64,000 nt of DNA from Vibrio chagasii (lineage in GTDB: Bacteria; Pseudomonadota; Gammaproteobacteria; Enterobacterales; Vibrionaceae), in NCBI RefSeq assembly GCF_002954585.1, contig NZ_MSCI01000002.1, forward strand, positions 2,024,089 through 2,088,088. Reading direction: 5' to 3'. Made by a program: the position numbers and the translations under genes. Position 1 is the first letter of the stretch. Every line of letters starts with the position of its first letter. Positions 40,084 through 49,236 of the stretch are shown here, piece after piece. The notes under the pieces were generated by a model. The model was not told the origin of the DNA and did no database searches. It worked only from the letters and a program-made list of their open reading frames with translations.

Positions 40084-41778
40084 TTACTCACTTGCGCGTT
40101 TAGCAAGCTCAGCATCGTTCTCTTCACGAAGTACACGACGTAAGATCTTACCTACGTTGGTCTTTGGAAGATCTTCTCTAAACTCAACCAGTTTAGGCAC
40201 TTTGTAACCCGTTAGGTGTTCACGACAGTGCGCGATGATGTCTTCTTTAGTTAGACTAGGATCACGCTTAACCACGTAGATCTTCACCAGCTCACCAGAC
40301 ACTTCATGAGGTTGACCAATCGCCGCTACTTCTAGCACTTGGCCGTGTAGTGCAACGACATCTTCAATCTCGTTCGGGTAAACGTTAAAACCAGACACAA
40401 GAATCATGTCTTTCTTACGGTCAACAATGTGCAGCAAGCCTTCGTCATCAAACTTAACGATGTCACCCGTCGATAACCAACCGTCTTGGTCAATCACTTC
40501 TTTGGTCGCTTCTGGACGTTGCCAGTAACCTTGCATCACTTGAGGGCCACGAACTTGCAGCTCACCCACTTGATCATTCGCAACCACGTTACCTTCATCG
40601 TCAATGATACGAACATCGGTTGACGGTACCGGTAAACCAATCGCACCAGTGTAATCTTTTAGGTCATATGGGTTACCTGTTACCAGCGGTGAACACTCGG
40701 TTAAACCATAGCCTTCTAACAGGTGGATACCTGTTACTTTCTTCCACTGTTCAGCAACAGCGCGTTGAACCGCCATACCCCCACCAACAGATAGACGTAG
40801 GTTACTGAAGTCTAACTCATGGAAGTCTTCGTTATTTACTAACGCATTAAACAGTGTGTTTACACCTGTAATTGCGGTAAATGGAACCTTTTGCAGCTCT
40901 TTGATGAAACCAGGAATATCACGAGGGTTAGTGATAAGAAGGTTACGACCACCCATTTCTACGAACAACAAGCAGTTTACTGTCAGTGCAAATACGTGAT
41001 ACAGCGGCAATGCTGTTACCACTAACTCTCGGCCTTCATGCAGAACCGGACCATACGCCCCTTTCGCTTGAAGTACGTTCGCGATCATATTGCGATGCGT
41101 TAGGATTGCGCCCTTCGCAACACCCGTAGTACCACCAGTGTACTGAAGGAATGCAATATCATCCCCAGTCATAAATGGTTTTACATACTGAAGGCGACGA
41201 CCTTTATGCAGCGCTTTTTTGAACGAGATAGCACCCGGTAGATCATACTTAGGAACCATACCTTTCACGTATTTCACGACGAAATCAACAATGGTACCTT
41301 TTGCGCGAGGTAGCATTTGGCCAAGACTAGTCAGTACCACGTGCTTCACTGGAGTGTTATCGACCACTTTTTCTAGCGTGCTAGCAAAGTTTGAAACAAT
41401 AACGATCGCCTTTGCACCAGAATCGTTCAGTTGATGCTCTAGTTCACGAGGTGTGTACAGTGGGTTGACGTTCACTGCAATCATACCAGCGCGCAATACA
41501 CCAAAGAGTGCAATTGGGTATTGCAGCAAGTTTGGCATCATCAGTGCAACGCGATCGCCCTTCTTGAGCTTCAAATCATTCTGCAGGTAAGCAGCAAAAG
41601 CACGACTGCGCTCTTCAAGCTTACGGAATGTCATTACTGAGCCCATGTTCTCAAAAGCAGGTTGGTCTGCGTATTTCTGTACAGACTGTTCGAACATTTC
41701 GATAAGAGATGGGTATTGATCTGGGTTGATCGTTTCTGGTACGTCACTTGGATAACGTGAAAGCCAAGGTTTATCCAC
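40084..41778 (-). CDS. fadD: Long-chain fatty acid-CoA ligase
   Basis: Activates long-chain fatty acids with ATP and CoA as they enter the cell. The 564-residue product starts at GTG 41778 with AGGAG seven bases before it. The AMP-binding signature YTGGTTGVAKGAILTHRN (about residues 212-229), the GYGLTECSP motif and the fatty-acid signature DGWLSTGDIVKFDDEG...VDRKKDMILVSGFN, given here in part, are all present. The order slp...fadD-rnd follows E. coli. FadR control is expected, but I do not see a good FadR box upstream; a different palindrome is there. Confidence 0.96.
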   Translation of the reverse strand: MDKPWLSRYPSDVPETINPDQYPSLIEMFEQSVQKYADQPAFENMGSVMTFRKLEERSRAFAAYLQNDLKLKKGDRVALMMPNLLQYPIALFGVLRAGMIAVNVNPLYTPRELEHQLNDSGAKAIVIVSNFASTLEKVVDNTPVKHVVLTSLGQMLPRAKGTIVDFVVKYVKGMVPKYDLPGAISFKKALHKGRRLQYVKPFMTGDDIAFLQYTGGTTGVAKGAILTHRNMIANVLQAKGAYGPVLHEGRELVVTALPLYHVFALTVNCLLFVEMGGRNLLITNPRDIPGFIKELQKVPFTAITGVNTLFNALVNNEDFHELDFSNLRLSVGGGMAVQRAVAEQWKKVTGIHLLEGYGLTECSPLVTGNPYDLKDYTGAIGLPVPSTDVRIIDDEGNVVANDQVGELQVRGPQVMQGYWQRPEATKEVIDQDGWLSTGDIVKFDDEGLLHIVDRKKDMILVSGFNVYPNEIEDVVALHGQVLEVAAIGQPHEVSGELVKIYVVKRDPSLTKEDIIAHCREHLTGYKVPKLVEFREDLPKTNVGKILRRVLREENDAELAKRASE

Positions 41779-41847
41779 TATGTTACTCCTCGTTTATCAG
41801 CTGACGACTGCTTCGCCGCTTTTATCATTACGGTATTACAGCACAGC

Positions 41848-41867
41848 TTTAGTGCATGAGCACTAAA
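41848..41867. promoter_or_regulatory. Palindrome upstream of fadD
   Basis: TTTAGTGC-ATGA-GCACTAAA is a perfect 8-4-8 inverted repeat, 70-89 bases before the fadD start and 17 bases after the hydrolase stop. It is not followed by a U run on the coding strand, so an operator or processing hairpin is likelier than a terminator. It does not match FadR. Confidence 0.4.
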
Positions 41868-41883
41868 AGGCTCAAACACTTGT

Positions 41884-42735
41884 TTAAATTTTGTTAACTA
41901 AACCAAGAATTAGCTCTGAAACTAGCTCTGGGCTCTCTAAATGACAGTGATGTCCGCCGGGAACAGTCTCAATTTGTAGAGGACTATGGGCTGATTTGTA
42001 GCGATTATGCTGCAAATGTCTAAATCCATCATTGCCTAATATTATGAGTTGAGGGCATTCAATAGCCGCCATAATCGCTTCTGCGTGCGCCTGTGACATT
42101 CGGTATAACGAGTCACACTTTAGATTAGGGTCGCATCGCCATTGCCAGGAGTCGTCTAACTCGGCAATCCCTCGCTCTACAATAGGAGCAATGAGTTCTG
42201 CATTGATTTGATTGGCGTGTACTCTCAGATTAATAGCATCCTCTAGGCTTGCTAAAGGACGTGAAGGTTTTCTCCGCTGTCGAAGACGACTGAGTACCCC
42301 ATCTCTTAGACGAGAGACCGTTTCTTGGGGAGCTTCAGAAAGAGGTCCGTGACCTTCAATTTGAATTAATCCTGACACCTTTTCAGGAAAGGCGGCACTA
42401 TAACAACTTGCTATCAATGCACCAAGTGAATGTCCTACTAGTACCAGTCTGTTTGACGATAATTTAGTCACAAGCTGATGTAAATCATCTATATAGTCAT
42501 GAAATGGGTAGTAACTTCCCGACTTGTGTGAAGAAAAGCCGTGGCCAAAGAGATCGATCGCAATCAGGTGACAATCGGGGAGACTGGTTTGTAGGTTGGC
42601 AATCACAGAAGAAAAACTCGCAGAGTTATCTAACCACCCATGAATAAAAACGACCGTCGTGACGGTCGTTTCTGGGTTACCTATCTGTTGTGTGGCAAGC
42701 GTCCCGCTCGCAAGGGAATATGATTTATCAATCAT
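41884..42735 (-). CDS. Alpha/beta hydrolase
   Basis: A 283-residue cytoplasmic alpha/beta-hydrolase fold enzyme of unknown substrate. The oxyanion-hole motif IHGWLDNSASF lies at about residues 31-41, the nucleophile Ser103 is in GHSLGALIAS, and the catalytic His is in PGGHHCHLESPE near residue 268. ATG 42735 is used; the overlapping TTG one codon earlier is not needed. It lies between slp and fadD on the same strand, so a lipid ester role is imaginable, but nothing in the sequence shows it. Confidence 0.88.
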   Translation of the reverse strand: MIDKSYSLASGTLATQQIGNPETTVTTVVFIHGWLDNSASFSSVIANLQTSLPDCHLIAIDLFGHGFSSHKSGSYYPFHDYIDDLHQLVTKLSSNRLVLVGHSLGALIASCYSAAFPEKVSGLIQIEGHGPLSEAPQETVSRLRDGVLSRLRQRRKPSRPLASLEDAINLRVHANQINAELIAPIVERGIAELDDSWQWRCDPNLKCDSLYRMSQAHAEAIMAAIECPQLIILGNDGFRHLQHNRYKSAHSPLQIETVPGGHHCHLESPELVSELILGLVNKI

Positions 42736-42798
42736 CAAGCTTTAGTAACCTCTAATCCTTGCTTGGTGTAGCAATCAACATCTAATAACTAGCGTTAA

Positions 42799-43359
42799 TT
42801 ACTCGACATCCTGTATAACTCTGCCTTGTCTTGGCATTGTTTGAAAACTGCGGCAATGTAGGCTTCTGCACGAATAGTAGGTTGGTGCGAAATCGTTAAC
42901 AACGACACGCTCCGTAATGTTCCACAGACGTTGGTTATCTACCTTCATCACCGGGAAGGTGTAAGGGTACTCACCGATTTTGCCATCTTCACTACCGTTT
43001 GATTGACCAACTAGCGTAATCAAACGACCTTCAGCAAAGCTTAACGGCTCAACGTATCCTTCAATATAACCAACAAAGCGCCCACTCGGCTCTGCATCGA
43101 GATCTGGCTTACCATTGCTTGAAATTGGCATGTTAGCAACTTCAATTCGAGTTCTGTCTTTTAGGTTGGTCACTTTAGAAATCACGCCACCTAAACGAAC
43201 ACTTTTAGCGTCTGGTAATTGGTCAACCCATTGTTGGTAGTCGCTGATAACAGGCTCTGATTTTGCTTCGAGCTCGCTAGGTAATGATGAACACCCTGCT
43301 AGCACCAAGATACCAAGAGAAAAGGCAATTAAGCGTATTTTAGATAAGTAATTAGACAT
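42799..43359 (-). CDS. slp: Slp-family outer membrane lipoprotein
   Basis: A 186-residue lipoprotein with a type II signal peptide (lipobox LAGC, Cys22 or so, followed by SS, which favours the outer membrane). The mature part matches the Slp/YeaY family: RLGGVISKVTNLKDRTRIEV, GRFVGYIEGYVEPLSFAEGRLITLVG and YPVMKV-like YTFPVMKVDNQRLW. E. coli YeaY lies at the same place between tsaB and fadD. The role in the envelope is not well defined; in E. coli Slp is starvation-induced. Confidence 0.9.
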   Translation of the reverse strand: MSNYLSKIRLIAFSLGILVLAGCSSLPSELEAKSEPVISDYQQWVDQLPDAKSVRLGGVISKVTNLKDRTRIEVANMPISSNGKPDLDAEPSGRFVGYIEGYVEPLSFAEGRLITLVGQSNGSEDGKIGEYPYTFPVMKVDNQRLWNITERVVVNDFAPTYYSCRSLHCRSFQTMPRQGRVIQDVE

Positions 43360-43394
43360 GGTTCTGGTCCTTAAACAGGCATTAGTAAATCGCT

Positions 43395-43700
43395 TCAGAT
43401 GTAAATATCGACACCGATAAGCTTTGCAAGTTCTTCTTTTTTCGCCTGGTTCATTACATCCATGTATTCTTCCATAGCCTTACGTCCTCGGCCTTCTGGA
43501 AGATCATACTGGATTTGAGCCTTGTGTAGCTCAGACTCTTTAACTTGACGAATAGAATGAGAGACAGCATTGGCCACTTTGGTTGGTTGCCCAACCGCAG
43601 TGCTAGCATCAGATTTTTTTGCCTGCTCCTTCTTTTTAACGCGATTCGGCTTAGACGTATTGCCTATCGATGAAGGAGGTAAGTTATTAATTGATACCAT
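43395..43700 (-). CDS. Conserved-looking hypothetical protein, 101 residues
   Basis: I do not recognise a family with a known function. The first 45 residues are low-complexity and basic (PNRVKKKEQAKKSD). The last 60 look folded and helical: SIRQVKESELHKAQIQYDLPEG, then GRKAMEEYMDVMNQAKKEELAKLIGVDIYI. It has no signal peptide or membrane helix. It lies between tsaB and slp on the same strand, 35 bases before slp and 73 after tsaB, so it is in the same operon-like run. The tidy C-terminal domain argues for a real gene. Confidence 0.75.
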   Translation of the reverse strand: MVSINNLPPSSIGNTSKPNRVKKKEQAKKSDASTAVGQPTKVANAVSHSIRQVKESELHKAQIQYDLPEGRGRKAMEEYMDVMNQAKKEELAKLIGVDIYI

Positions 43701-43773
43701 GACTAAATATCTGTCCTCTCAAATCTAAATAATACGCATTTAGATCTAATTTGCATCAGAACCTTGTAAAAAA

Positions 43774-44475
43774 TTACTCGCGACCTGGCAGCTTCTTCCA
43801 TGTCACTTTGTCACGCAGATACACTGGTTCAGACTCTTCAGCTGGCACGGCTTTGCCTTCAGCATAAGCAAATTGAGCCAGGAACGCCATATCTTGAGCT
43901 TCTGGAAATAGCACTTCACACGCTTTAGTGTTGATAGCTAGTGTATCCATATGCTCTGCGTAAGCTTCCCAACCAGTACCTACTTTTGCCCATGTTTCAG
44001 AGTCTGCTTCAAGCTGCGCAGCCAATTCACTTGGCGGTGTTACACATTCAGCATCAACCGCAGTCCAACGACCGTCTTGTTCACGGCTGTAACGAGCCCA
44101 GTACACTTCACTCATACGCGCATCAATCGCTGTCGCAACATGAGTTTCACCAAATTTACGGTAGCTGCCTTGCGCCATTGCAGCCAGTGTAGAGACACCG
44201 ATCATTGGTAAATCCGCACCAAAAGCCAAGCCTTGAGCAATACCAATACCAATACGTACACCCGTGAAACTGCCTGGGCCTTGACCAAACGCGATAGCAT
44301 CAATATCGGTTAAAGCGACATTCGCTTCTTTCAGTACTTCATCAACCATAGGTAGAATTTTTTTCGTATGGTCTCGAGGTGCCTCTTCGCTACGAGCGAA
44401 CACCTGGTCACCAATTACTAATGCAACTGAACAGTTTTCAGTTGCGGTATCTACTGCAAGAATTTTCGCGCTCAT
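43774..44475 (-). CDS. tsaB: tRNA threonylcarbamoyladenosine synthesis protein TsaB
   Basis: Partner of TsaD and TsaE in making t6A37 in tRNAs that read ANN codons. The 233-residue product opens ILAVDTATENCSVAL (ASKHA fold, ATPase family) and has AFGQGPGSFTGVRIGIGIAQGLAFG, the TsaB signature. It lacks the metal-binding His pair of TsaD, as expected. It lies 59 bases after yoaA, the E. coli order. Confidence 0.96.
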   Translation of the reverse strand: MSAKILAVDTATENCSVALVIGDQVFARSEEAPRDHTKKILPMVDEVLKEANVALTDIDAIAFGQGPGSFTGVRIGIGIAQGLAFGADLPMIGVSTLAAMAQGSYRKFGETHVATAIDARMSEVYWARYSREQDGRWTAVDAECVTPPSELAAQLEADSETWAKVGTGWEAYAEHMDTLAINTKACEVLFPEAQDMAFLAQFAYAEGKAVPAEESEPVYLRDKVTWKKLPGRE

Positions 44476-44534
44476 TTGTGTCTCAAATATTCGTTATCTA
44501 ATCTAAAAATAATGGCTAAGCTCAACAATGCCAA

Positions 44535-46463
44535 TTACTCGGCTGCGGTTGAATGGTCTTTAGCTAAGAATTCTTTAATGACCCCTAAGTCACGTGTACG
44601 AGGGATAGGCGGTAAACTCGCCAAAAAGATGCCACCGTAATCGCGAGTCACCAATCGGTTATCGCAAATAATCAAAGCACCATTATCACGCTTATCACGT
44701 ATCAATCGGCCCACACCTTGTTTCAAGGTAATCACGGCATCTGGCAATTGTACCTGTGCAAAAGGGTCGCCCCCTTTTAACTTACAGTCCTCAATGCGAG
44801 CCTTAAGTAAAGGATCATCAGGGGCTGTAAAGGGCAATTTATCGATGATAACACAGCTTAATGCATCGCCCCTAACATCTATCCCTTCCCAGAAAGCACC
44901 TGTCGCCACCAGCAAGGCATTACCCAACTCCATAAATTCAGCCAAGGTTTTTTGCTTGCTTGTCTCACCTTGCAACAGCACCGGTACGGTCAAGGTTTCA
45001 CGGAATCGCTCCCCTAACTCTTTCATCATGCTGTGTGAGGTACACAAGAAGAAACAACGACCTTGGTTTTGCTCAATCACAGGCGTCAACATACGAACCA
45101 GTTTATCGGCTAAGCCCGGGCTATTCGGTTCTGGAAGATAACGAGGCACACATAAACGCGCTTGATTCGGATAGTCGAATGGGCTCGGCAGTGAAAACTG
45201 AGCCGAGGGCTTTAAGCCTAGTCGCGAAGTGAAGTGGTCGAAATCGTCCGATACTGCCAAGGTTGCTGAGGTAAACACCCAAGCGCCCGGCTTCAGCTCA
45301 ATCTGCTCGTGAAATTTGTCAGCAACTGACAGCGGTGTAATGTGCAAAGCAAAATGGCGCGGTGTTGTATCATACCAATAGGAGTAACCAGTAATCGACA
45401 CATCACATACACGCTCAATGCGAGACTTAATCATGTTTGCACGCTCGAAAGCAGTATCCAATAGTTGGCTTCGCCCAAGTGCTAATTTCAATACATCTAC
45501 AGCCAGTTGCAATGCGTCTTGCAGGCGAACTAACTCTCTAGCGATCGACTCTGATTTTAGCGCCTCGCGCCAGTTACCACGAAAACCGGTATCGCCCAGC
45601 ACAATTCTTAAATCGGATGAGGACTGAACGAGCCTGTCACCAACCTTTTGCAGTTGGCGCATGTCTTTCGCTTCGGTGCGATAGCCAATTTCAATGTCTT
45701 TGGCGAGTTCGTGAATTTGTCGGCTTGATACAGACTGACCAAAATATTGACTAGCAATGTCGGGAAATTGATGCGCTTCATCGAAGATAAATACATCTGC
45801 CTCAGGGATGAGCTCACCGAATCCGGTCTCTTTAATCGCGAGATCGGCTAGGAAAAGGTGATGGTTCACTACGACGACATCGGAATCCATCGCTTTTTTA
45901 CGCGCTTTCAATACAAAGCAATCGGTATAACTTGGACACTCTTTGCCCAAGCAATTGTCGTTGGTCGAGGTAATCGTTGGGATTACAGGGCTATCTTCCG
46001 CAATATCATCACAGTCACCCAAATCACCGGTTTGCGTGGATGACGACCAGCTACGAACTTTGACTAACTGAGCAAGCAGCGTTGGATCCGTATGAGTACC
46101 ATGACTTTCGATCATTTGGCGGCTCAATCTATCCAAACACAAATAGTTTGAACGCCCCTTAAGCAGCGCAACTTGACCATGAAAACCAAGGGCATCAGTC
46201 ATTAAAGGCAGATCACGGTGGAACAGCTGTTCTTGAAGGTTTTTAGACCCCGTACTAATGATGGTTTTCTTACCACTAAGCAGTGCCGGCACAAGATAAG
46301 CAAATGTCTTACCGGTACCCGTCCCTGCTTCTACCACCAATTGGCTCTGTTGCTGAATGGCCTGTGAAACTGCTTCAGCCATGTCTAACTGAGCTTGTCT
46401 TGGTTGAAAGCCCGGGATTGCTTTACCCAGTGCGCCATCAGCAGAAAACGTTTTAGATATCAT
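44535..46463 (-). CDS. yoaA: DinG-type ATP-dependent DNA helicase YoaA
   Basis: An XPD/DinG-family 5'-3' helicase linked to replication-fork repair; in E. coli it works with HolC. The 642-residue product has Walker A EAGTGTGKT (about residues 45-53), four cysteines for an Fe-S cluster (C109, C171, C176, C182), the DEAH box in FIFDEAHQFPD (about 228-231), and C-terminal helicase motifs ATGAFWEGIDVRGD and QGVGRLIRDKRDNG. Length agrees with E. coli YoaA (636). It leads the run yoaA-tsaB-unknown-slp. Confidence 0.95.
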   Translation of the reverse strand: MISKTFSADGALGKAIPGFQPRQAQLDMAEAVSQAIQQQSQLVVEAGTGTGKTFAYLVPALLSGKKTIISTGSKNLQEQLFHRDLPLMTDALGFHGQVALLKGRSNYLCLDRLSRQMIESHGTHTDPTLLAQLVKVRSWSSSTQTGDLGDCDDIAEDSPVIPTITSTNDNCLGKECPSYTDCFVLKARKKAMDSDVVVVNHHLFLADLAIKETGFGELIPEADVFIFDEAHQFPDIASQYFGQSVSSRQIHELAKDIEIGYRTEAKDMRQLQKVGDRLVQSSSDLRIVLGDTGFRGNWREALKSESIARELVRLQDALQLAVDVLKLALGRSQLLDTAFERANMIKSRIERVCDVSITGYSYWYDTTPRHFALHITPLSVADKFHEQIELKPGAWVFTSATLAVSDDFDHFTSRLGLKPSAQFSLPSPFDYPNQARLCVPRYLPEPNSPGLADKLVRMLTPVIEQNQGRCFFLCTSHSMMKELGERFRETLTVPVLLQGETSKQKTLAEFMELGNALLVATGAFWEGIDVRGDALSCVIIDKLPFTAPDDPLLKARIEDCKLKGGDPFAQVQLPDAVITLKQGVGRLIRDKRDNGALIICDNRLVTRDYGGIFLASLPPIPRTRDLGVIKEFLAKDHSTAAE

Positions 46464-46624
46464 AGAGTACGAAGTTTAGAAAAAGAGAAGGCGAATTATG
46501 GCAGGTTTAGTGAGCCGGCGCGAATCAAGAATGACTTCGCACCGGAGGTGTCTGGGTTATTTCAAATTACCAAGAGAACAGAAATGAAAATCGAGATTGC
46601 TGTTTTAGCTTAGAGGTTAATTGC

Positions 46625-46825
46625 TTATTTTCGATTGAGATAACGAGATAGCCAAGGAGCGCCTTCAAATTCATTATCATTTGGCTGTATGGCTTTTACT
46701 GCATCGCTTGGCGAGGTTTTGCTTTTCCACATTTCATCGAGAACATTTCCACCTAGCTCTACGCTGCCAGCCAATGAATTCACGCGTTTGCAGTACAGTT
46801 TTTTTGCTAGTAACTCTTTATCCAT
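46625..46825 (-). CDS. Small hypothetical protein, 66 residues
   Basis: ATG 46825 (MDKELLAKKLYCKRVNSLAG) has GAGGTG eight bases before it and gives 66 residues; a GTG three codons earlier overlaps that site. The protein is soluble, basic in the first third, and ends APWLSRYLNRK. I do not recognise it. A seven-pair hairpin (46849-46868, CCAAGGC/GCCTCGG with one G-T) lies just upstream of the ribosome site. It stands alone, downstream of the purU promoter region and convergent with nothing close. Confidence 0.65.
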   Translation of the reverse strand: MDKELLAKKLYCKRVNSLAGSVELGGNVLDEMWKSKTSPSDAVKAIQPNDNEFEGAPWLSRYLNRK

Positions 46826-47101
46826 AAGTATCACCTCTATTTTTGGCCAAGGCGAAAATGCCTCGGTTGAAGTTCAAATGCGTACTACGGTCAAAACTTT
46901 AAAAATGAAGCTTCTGCCTGTTTTTCTATCTGAAAACTGATATTTCGATATCAAACAATTTATCAAAGCGATAAATGAGGAGCAGAATTTGTTGAAACCA
47001 ACTTGATAATAGATTAATTATAACGGTGATATTGCGGCTCAGTTCACCGTTCGACGGCCTGTATTTAATTTGAAGAATAAAAAATATTTCATGGAAGTAA
47101 G

Positions 47102-47941
47102 ATGCAAATGGAAAGAAAAACATTACTAACACATTGTACTGATGCCCCAGGCCTCATCTCAAAAATCACCAACATTTGTTACAAACACCAACTCAATATC
47201 GTTCACAACAACGAGTTCGTAGATAACACTAGTGGTCACTTCTTTATGCGCACTGAGCTTGAAGGGTATTTCAATGATGAAACCTTTCTAGCAGACCTAG
47301 ATCAAGCCCTACCAGAAAACGCGAAGCGCAAGCTAGTAGACTCTTCTCGCAAGCGTATTGTTATTCTGGTAACGAAAGAAGCACATTGTCTTGGCGATAT
47401 TCTGATGAAGAACTTCGATGGCAGTTTAGACGTGGAAATCGCAGCGGTTGTCGGAAACTACGACATTCTACAAAGCCTAACCGAGCGTTTTGACATTCCT
47501 TATCATCATGTTTCACACGAAGGTCTGAACCGTGAAGAGCATGAGCAGAAAATGCTGGAAGTGATTGACCAATACGAGGCTGATTACCTTGTTTTGGCTA
47601 AATACATGCGAGTACTGACTCCGGGATTTGTTGAAAAGTACAACCACAAGATCATCAATATTCACCACAGCTTCTTGCCAGCATTCATCGGTGCGAAACC
47701 CTACCAACAAGCGTATGAGCGCGGCGTAAAGATCATTGGTGCAACGGCGCACTTCGTGACGAACGATTTGGATGAAGGCCCAATCATTAAGCAAGACGTT
47801 ATCCCTGTCGATCACAACTTCAGTGCGAAAGACATGGCGCAAGCGGGTCGTGACGTAGAGAAGAATGTTCTAAGTAAAGCGCTAAACAAGGTGATCAATG
47901 ATCACGTGTTTGTTTACGGCAACAAAACTGTGATTCTGTAG
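47102..47941 (+). CDS. purU: Formyltetrahydrofolate deformylase
   Basis: Hydrolyses 10-formyl-THF to THF and formate, balancing one-carbon pools and feeding PurT with formate. The 279-residue product has an N-terminal ACT domain (about residues 5-80, LLTHCTDAPGLISKITNICY) and a formyltransferase-like catalytic domain with IINIHHSFLPAFIGAKPYQQA and TAHFVTNDLDEGPIIKQD, holding the Asn-His-Asp triad. ATG 47102 and ATG 47108 are both possible; GGAAG upstream suits either. It is single. Confidence 0.96.
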   Translation: MQMERKTLLTHCTDAPGLISKITNICYKHQLNIVHNNEFVDNTSGHFFMRTELEGYFNDETFLADLDQALPENAKRKLVDSSRKRIVILVTKEAHCLGDILMKNFDGSLDVEIAAVVGNYDILQSLTERFDIPYHHVSHEGLNREEHEQKMLEVIDQYEADYLVLAKYMRVLTPGFVEKYNHKIINIHHSFLPAFIGAKPYQQAYERGVKIIGATAHFVTNDLDEGPIIKQDVIPVDHNFSAKDMAQAGRDVEKNVLSKALNKVINDHVFVYGNKTVIL

Positions 47942-47965
47942 GTTCGACACCTGTTAGAACCCAAT

Positions 47966-48004
47966 AAAAAACGCGTAATAGGATCGCCCCATTATGTGTT
48001 TTTT
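47966..48004 (+). terminator. Terminator of purU
   Basis: AAAAAACGCGTAAT pairs with ATTATGTGTTTTTT through two G-T pairs, around an 11-base loop, and ends in a T run. Confidence 0.75.
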
Positions 48005-48030
48005 GTATCTGGTTATCGAGTCCGTTGTTA

Positions 48031-48073
48031 GAGATTCCCAACTACGCTCCTTCGTCGCTATCGGGAATGACGG
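48031..48073 (+). repeat. Dispersed hairpin repeat, copy A
   Basis: A 43-base element opening GAGATTCCC and ending GGGAATGACGG, with central CTCCTTCGTCGCT. The arms ATTCCC/GGGAAT pair. It is the same length as copy C at 51154 and shares most of its sequence. Confidence 0.75.
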
Positions 48074-48233
48074 TGTTCTCTTGCTAGTAAAAACGATGAC
48101 TCAGAAGAGATACAGTCAAACCGAATGATAGTAAGGCACAACCGCTGCACACATCCGCGCTCTATCTGAAAATTTTAATATCAAATCAAGCGTTCACTAC
48201 AGTTGGTAGACCAACACATTCACTAACCGGCAA

Positions 48234-48273
48234 CCTCGTCATTCCGACGAACCTAGGCGAGATCAGGAATCTC
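48234..48273 (-). repeat. Dispersed hairpin repeat, copy B (reverse)
   Basis: Read on the minus strand it opens GAGATTCCTGATCTCGCC and ends GGAATGACGAGG. It is an inverted, diverged copy of the element at 48031, facing it across about 160 bases. Confidence 0.6.
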
Positions 48274-48290
48274 TCTCTTGTTAACTCAGA

Positions 48291-48887
48291 CTAAGCCTGC
48301 TCTGACTCAACAATCTTCTTCAACGAATGTGGGTGCAGCTTGATACAAATCCCTTGATGCTTAAATGCAACCGTTGGGTTGTTCAAACGCTCACCCTCGC
48401 CTTTCGGGCTAGACAGTTTGATCTTAACACCTTGCTCAGTCAGCGTTTCAAAGCTAGCAGCGAACTGCGGGTAAGTACCTTTCAGATCCGCTAAGTACTC
48501 ATCAGCCGTTTGGGCGTGAGACGGAATCACAAACTCAACGTGCTCCCAATCTTGGCTCGGGTAAGTCTTACCTTCTGCAGGGTATGGCAACTCCAAACAC
48601 TCAATGTTCCAATCACGGCTTTGCAAAGGCTCATCAAAAGCGATCACAACAATTGGACGGCCATTGATCATCGCTTGTGAAATGGTAGAGCCGTATTCAG
48701 ACCATGCTTGATGTGCTGCTTTTGCTAATTCCGTTTCATTGATTCTTAGTGCGATATGGTCCGCTTGAGCAAAACTCAAATCTAAACCCAGTACGTTACC
48801 TAGGTTTTCAATCTTCGCCATAAACGTATCAAGGCGGGCAATCATTTGTTGTGGTTCTAATTCGGCTTGCTTGAGGCTCATCGTCAT
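48291..48887 (-). CDS. yecM: YecM family VOC-fold protein
   Basis: A 198-residue protein similar to E. coli YecM, of the vicinal-oxygen-chelate (glyoxalase) fold, with no proven function. The putative metal-site residues are in ADHIALRINETE (His about residue 45), EHVEFVIPSH and the C-terminal ICIKLHPHSLKKIVESE. E. coli yecM is also beside argS. It diverges from argS across 349 bases. Confidence 0.88.
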   Translation of the reverse strand: MTMSLKQAELEPQQMIARLDTFMAKIENLGNVLGLDLSFAQADHIALRINETELAKAAHQAWSEYGSTISQAMINGRPIVVIAFDEPLQSRDWNIECLELPYPAEGKTYPSQDWEHVEFVIPSHAQTADEYLADLKGTYPQFAASFETLTEQGVKIKLSSPKGEGERLNNPTVAFKHQGICIKLHPHSLKKIVESEQA

Positions 48888-49236
48888 TATCTGTGTTCTC
48901 CAAATATTGGCTGCATGGTATCAGTTTTACCTTGTTCAACAAGCGCTGCGTATACAAAAAGACAGACGATAAGCACGTTGGCTCACATTCCTAAAAACAC
49001 AAACGCTGCATAGCGAAAATTGATTATCAAAAACCCCTCAGGAAATGTTAATTTTCTATCAATTCGACCTATAAGAAACCGCACAAAATTGGTATGATTA
49101 CTGCCATTTTTGTGAACTTAAACAGTGTCTGTTGTTCATTTCGGCATTAAATCGTTAACTAGACGCATAATTAACTAAGTTTGATGACCTCGAAATAACG
49201 GCCACTCTTATCATCCTTGAATTGAAGGAAACGCGT
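48888..49236. other. Gene-free region between yecM and argS
   Basis: These 349 bases should hold the divergent promoters of yecM and argS. GGTATGATTACTG near 49093-49105 contains a good -10 (TATGAT) for argS, leaving a leader of about 130 bases. I see no ORF or clear riboswitch; AAGGAAA before 49237 is the argS ribosome site. Confidence 0.5.

Noticed and set aside
46498..46587. 29-codon ORF (MAGLVSRRESRM...) with AAGG before the ATG, between yoaA and the small gene
   Set aside because: Too short, basic and without any recognised pattern; ribosome site is only fair. Needs conservation data.
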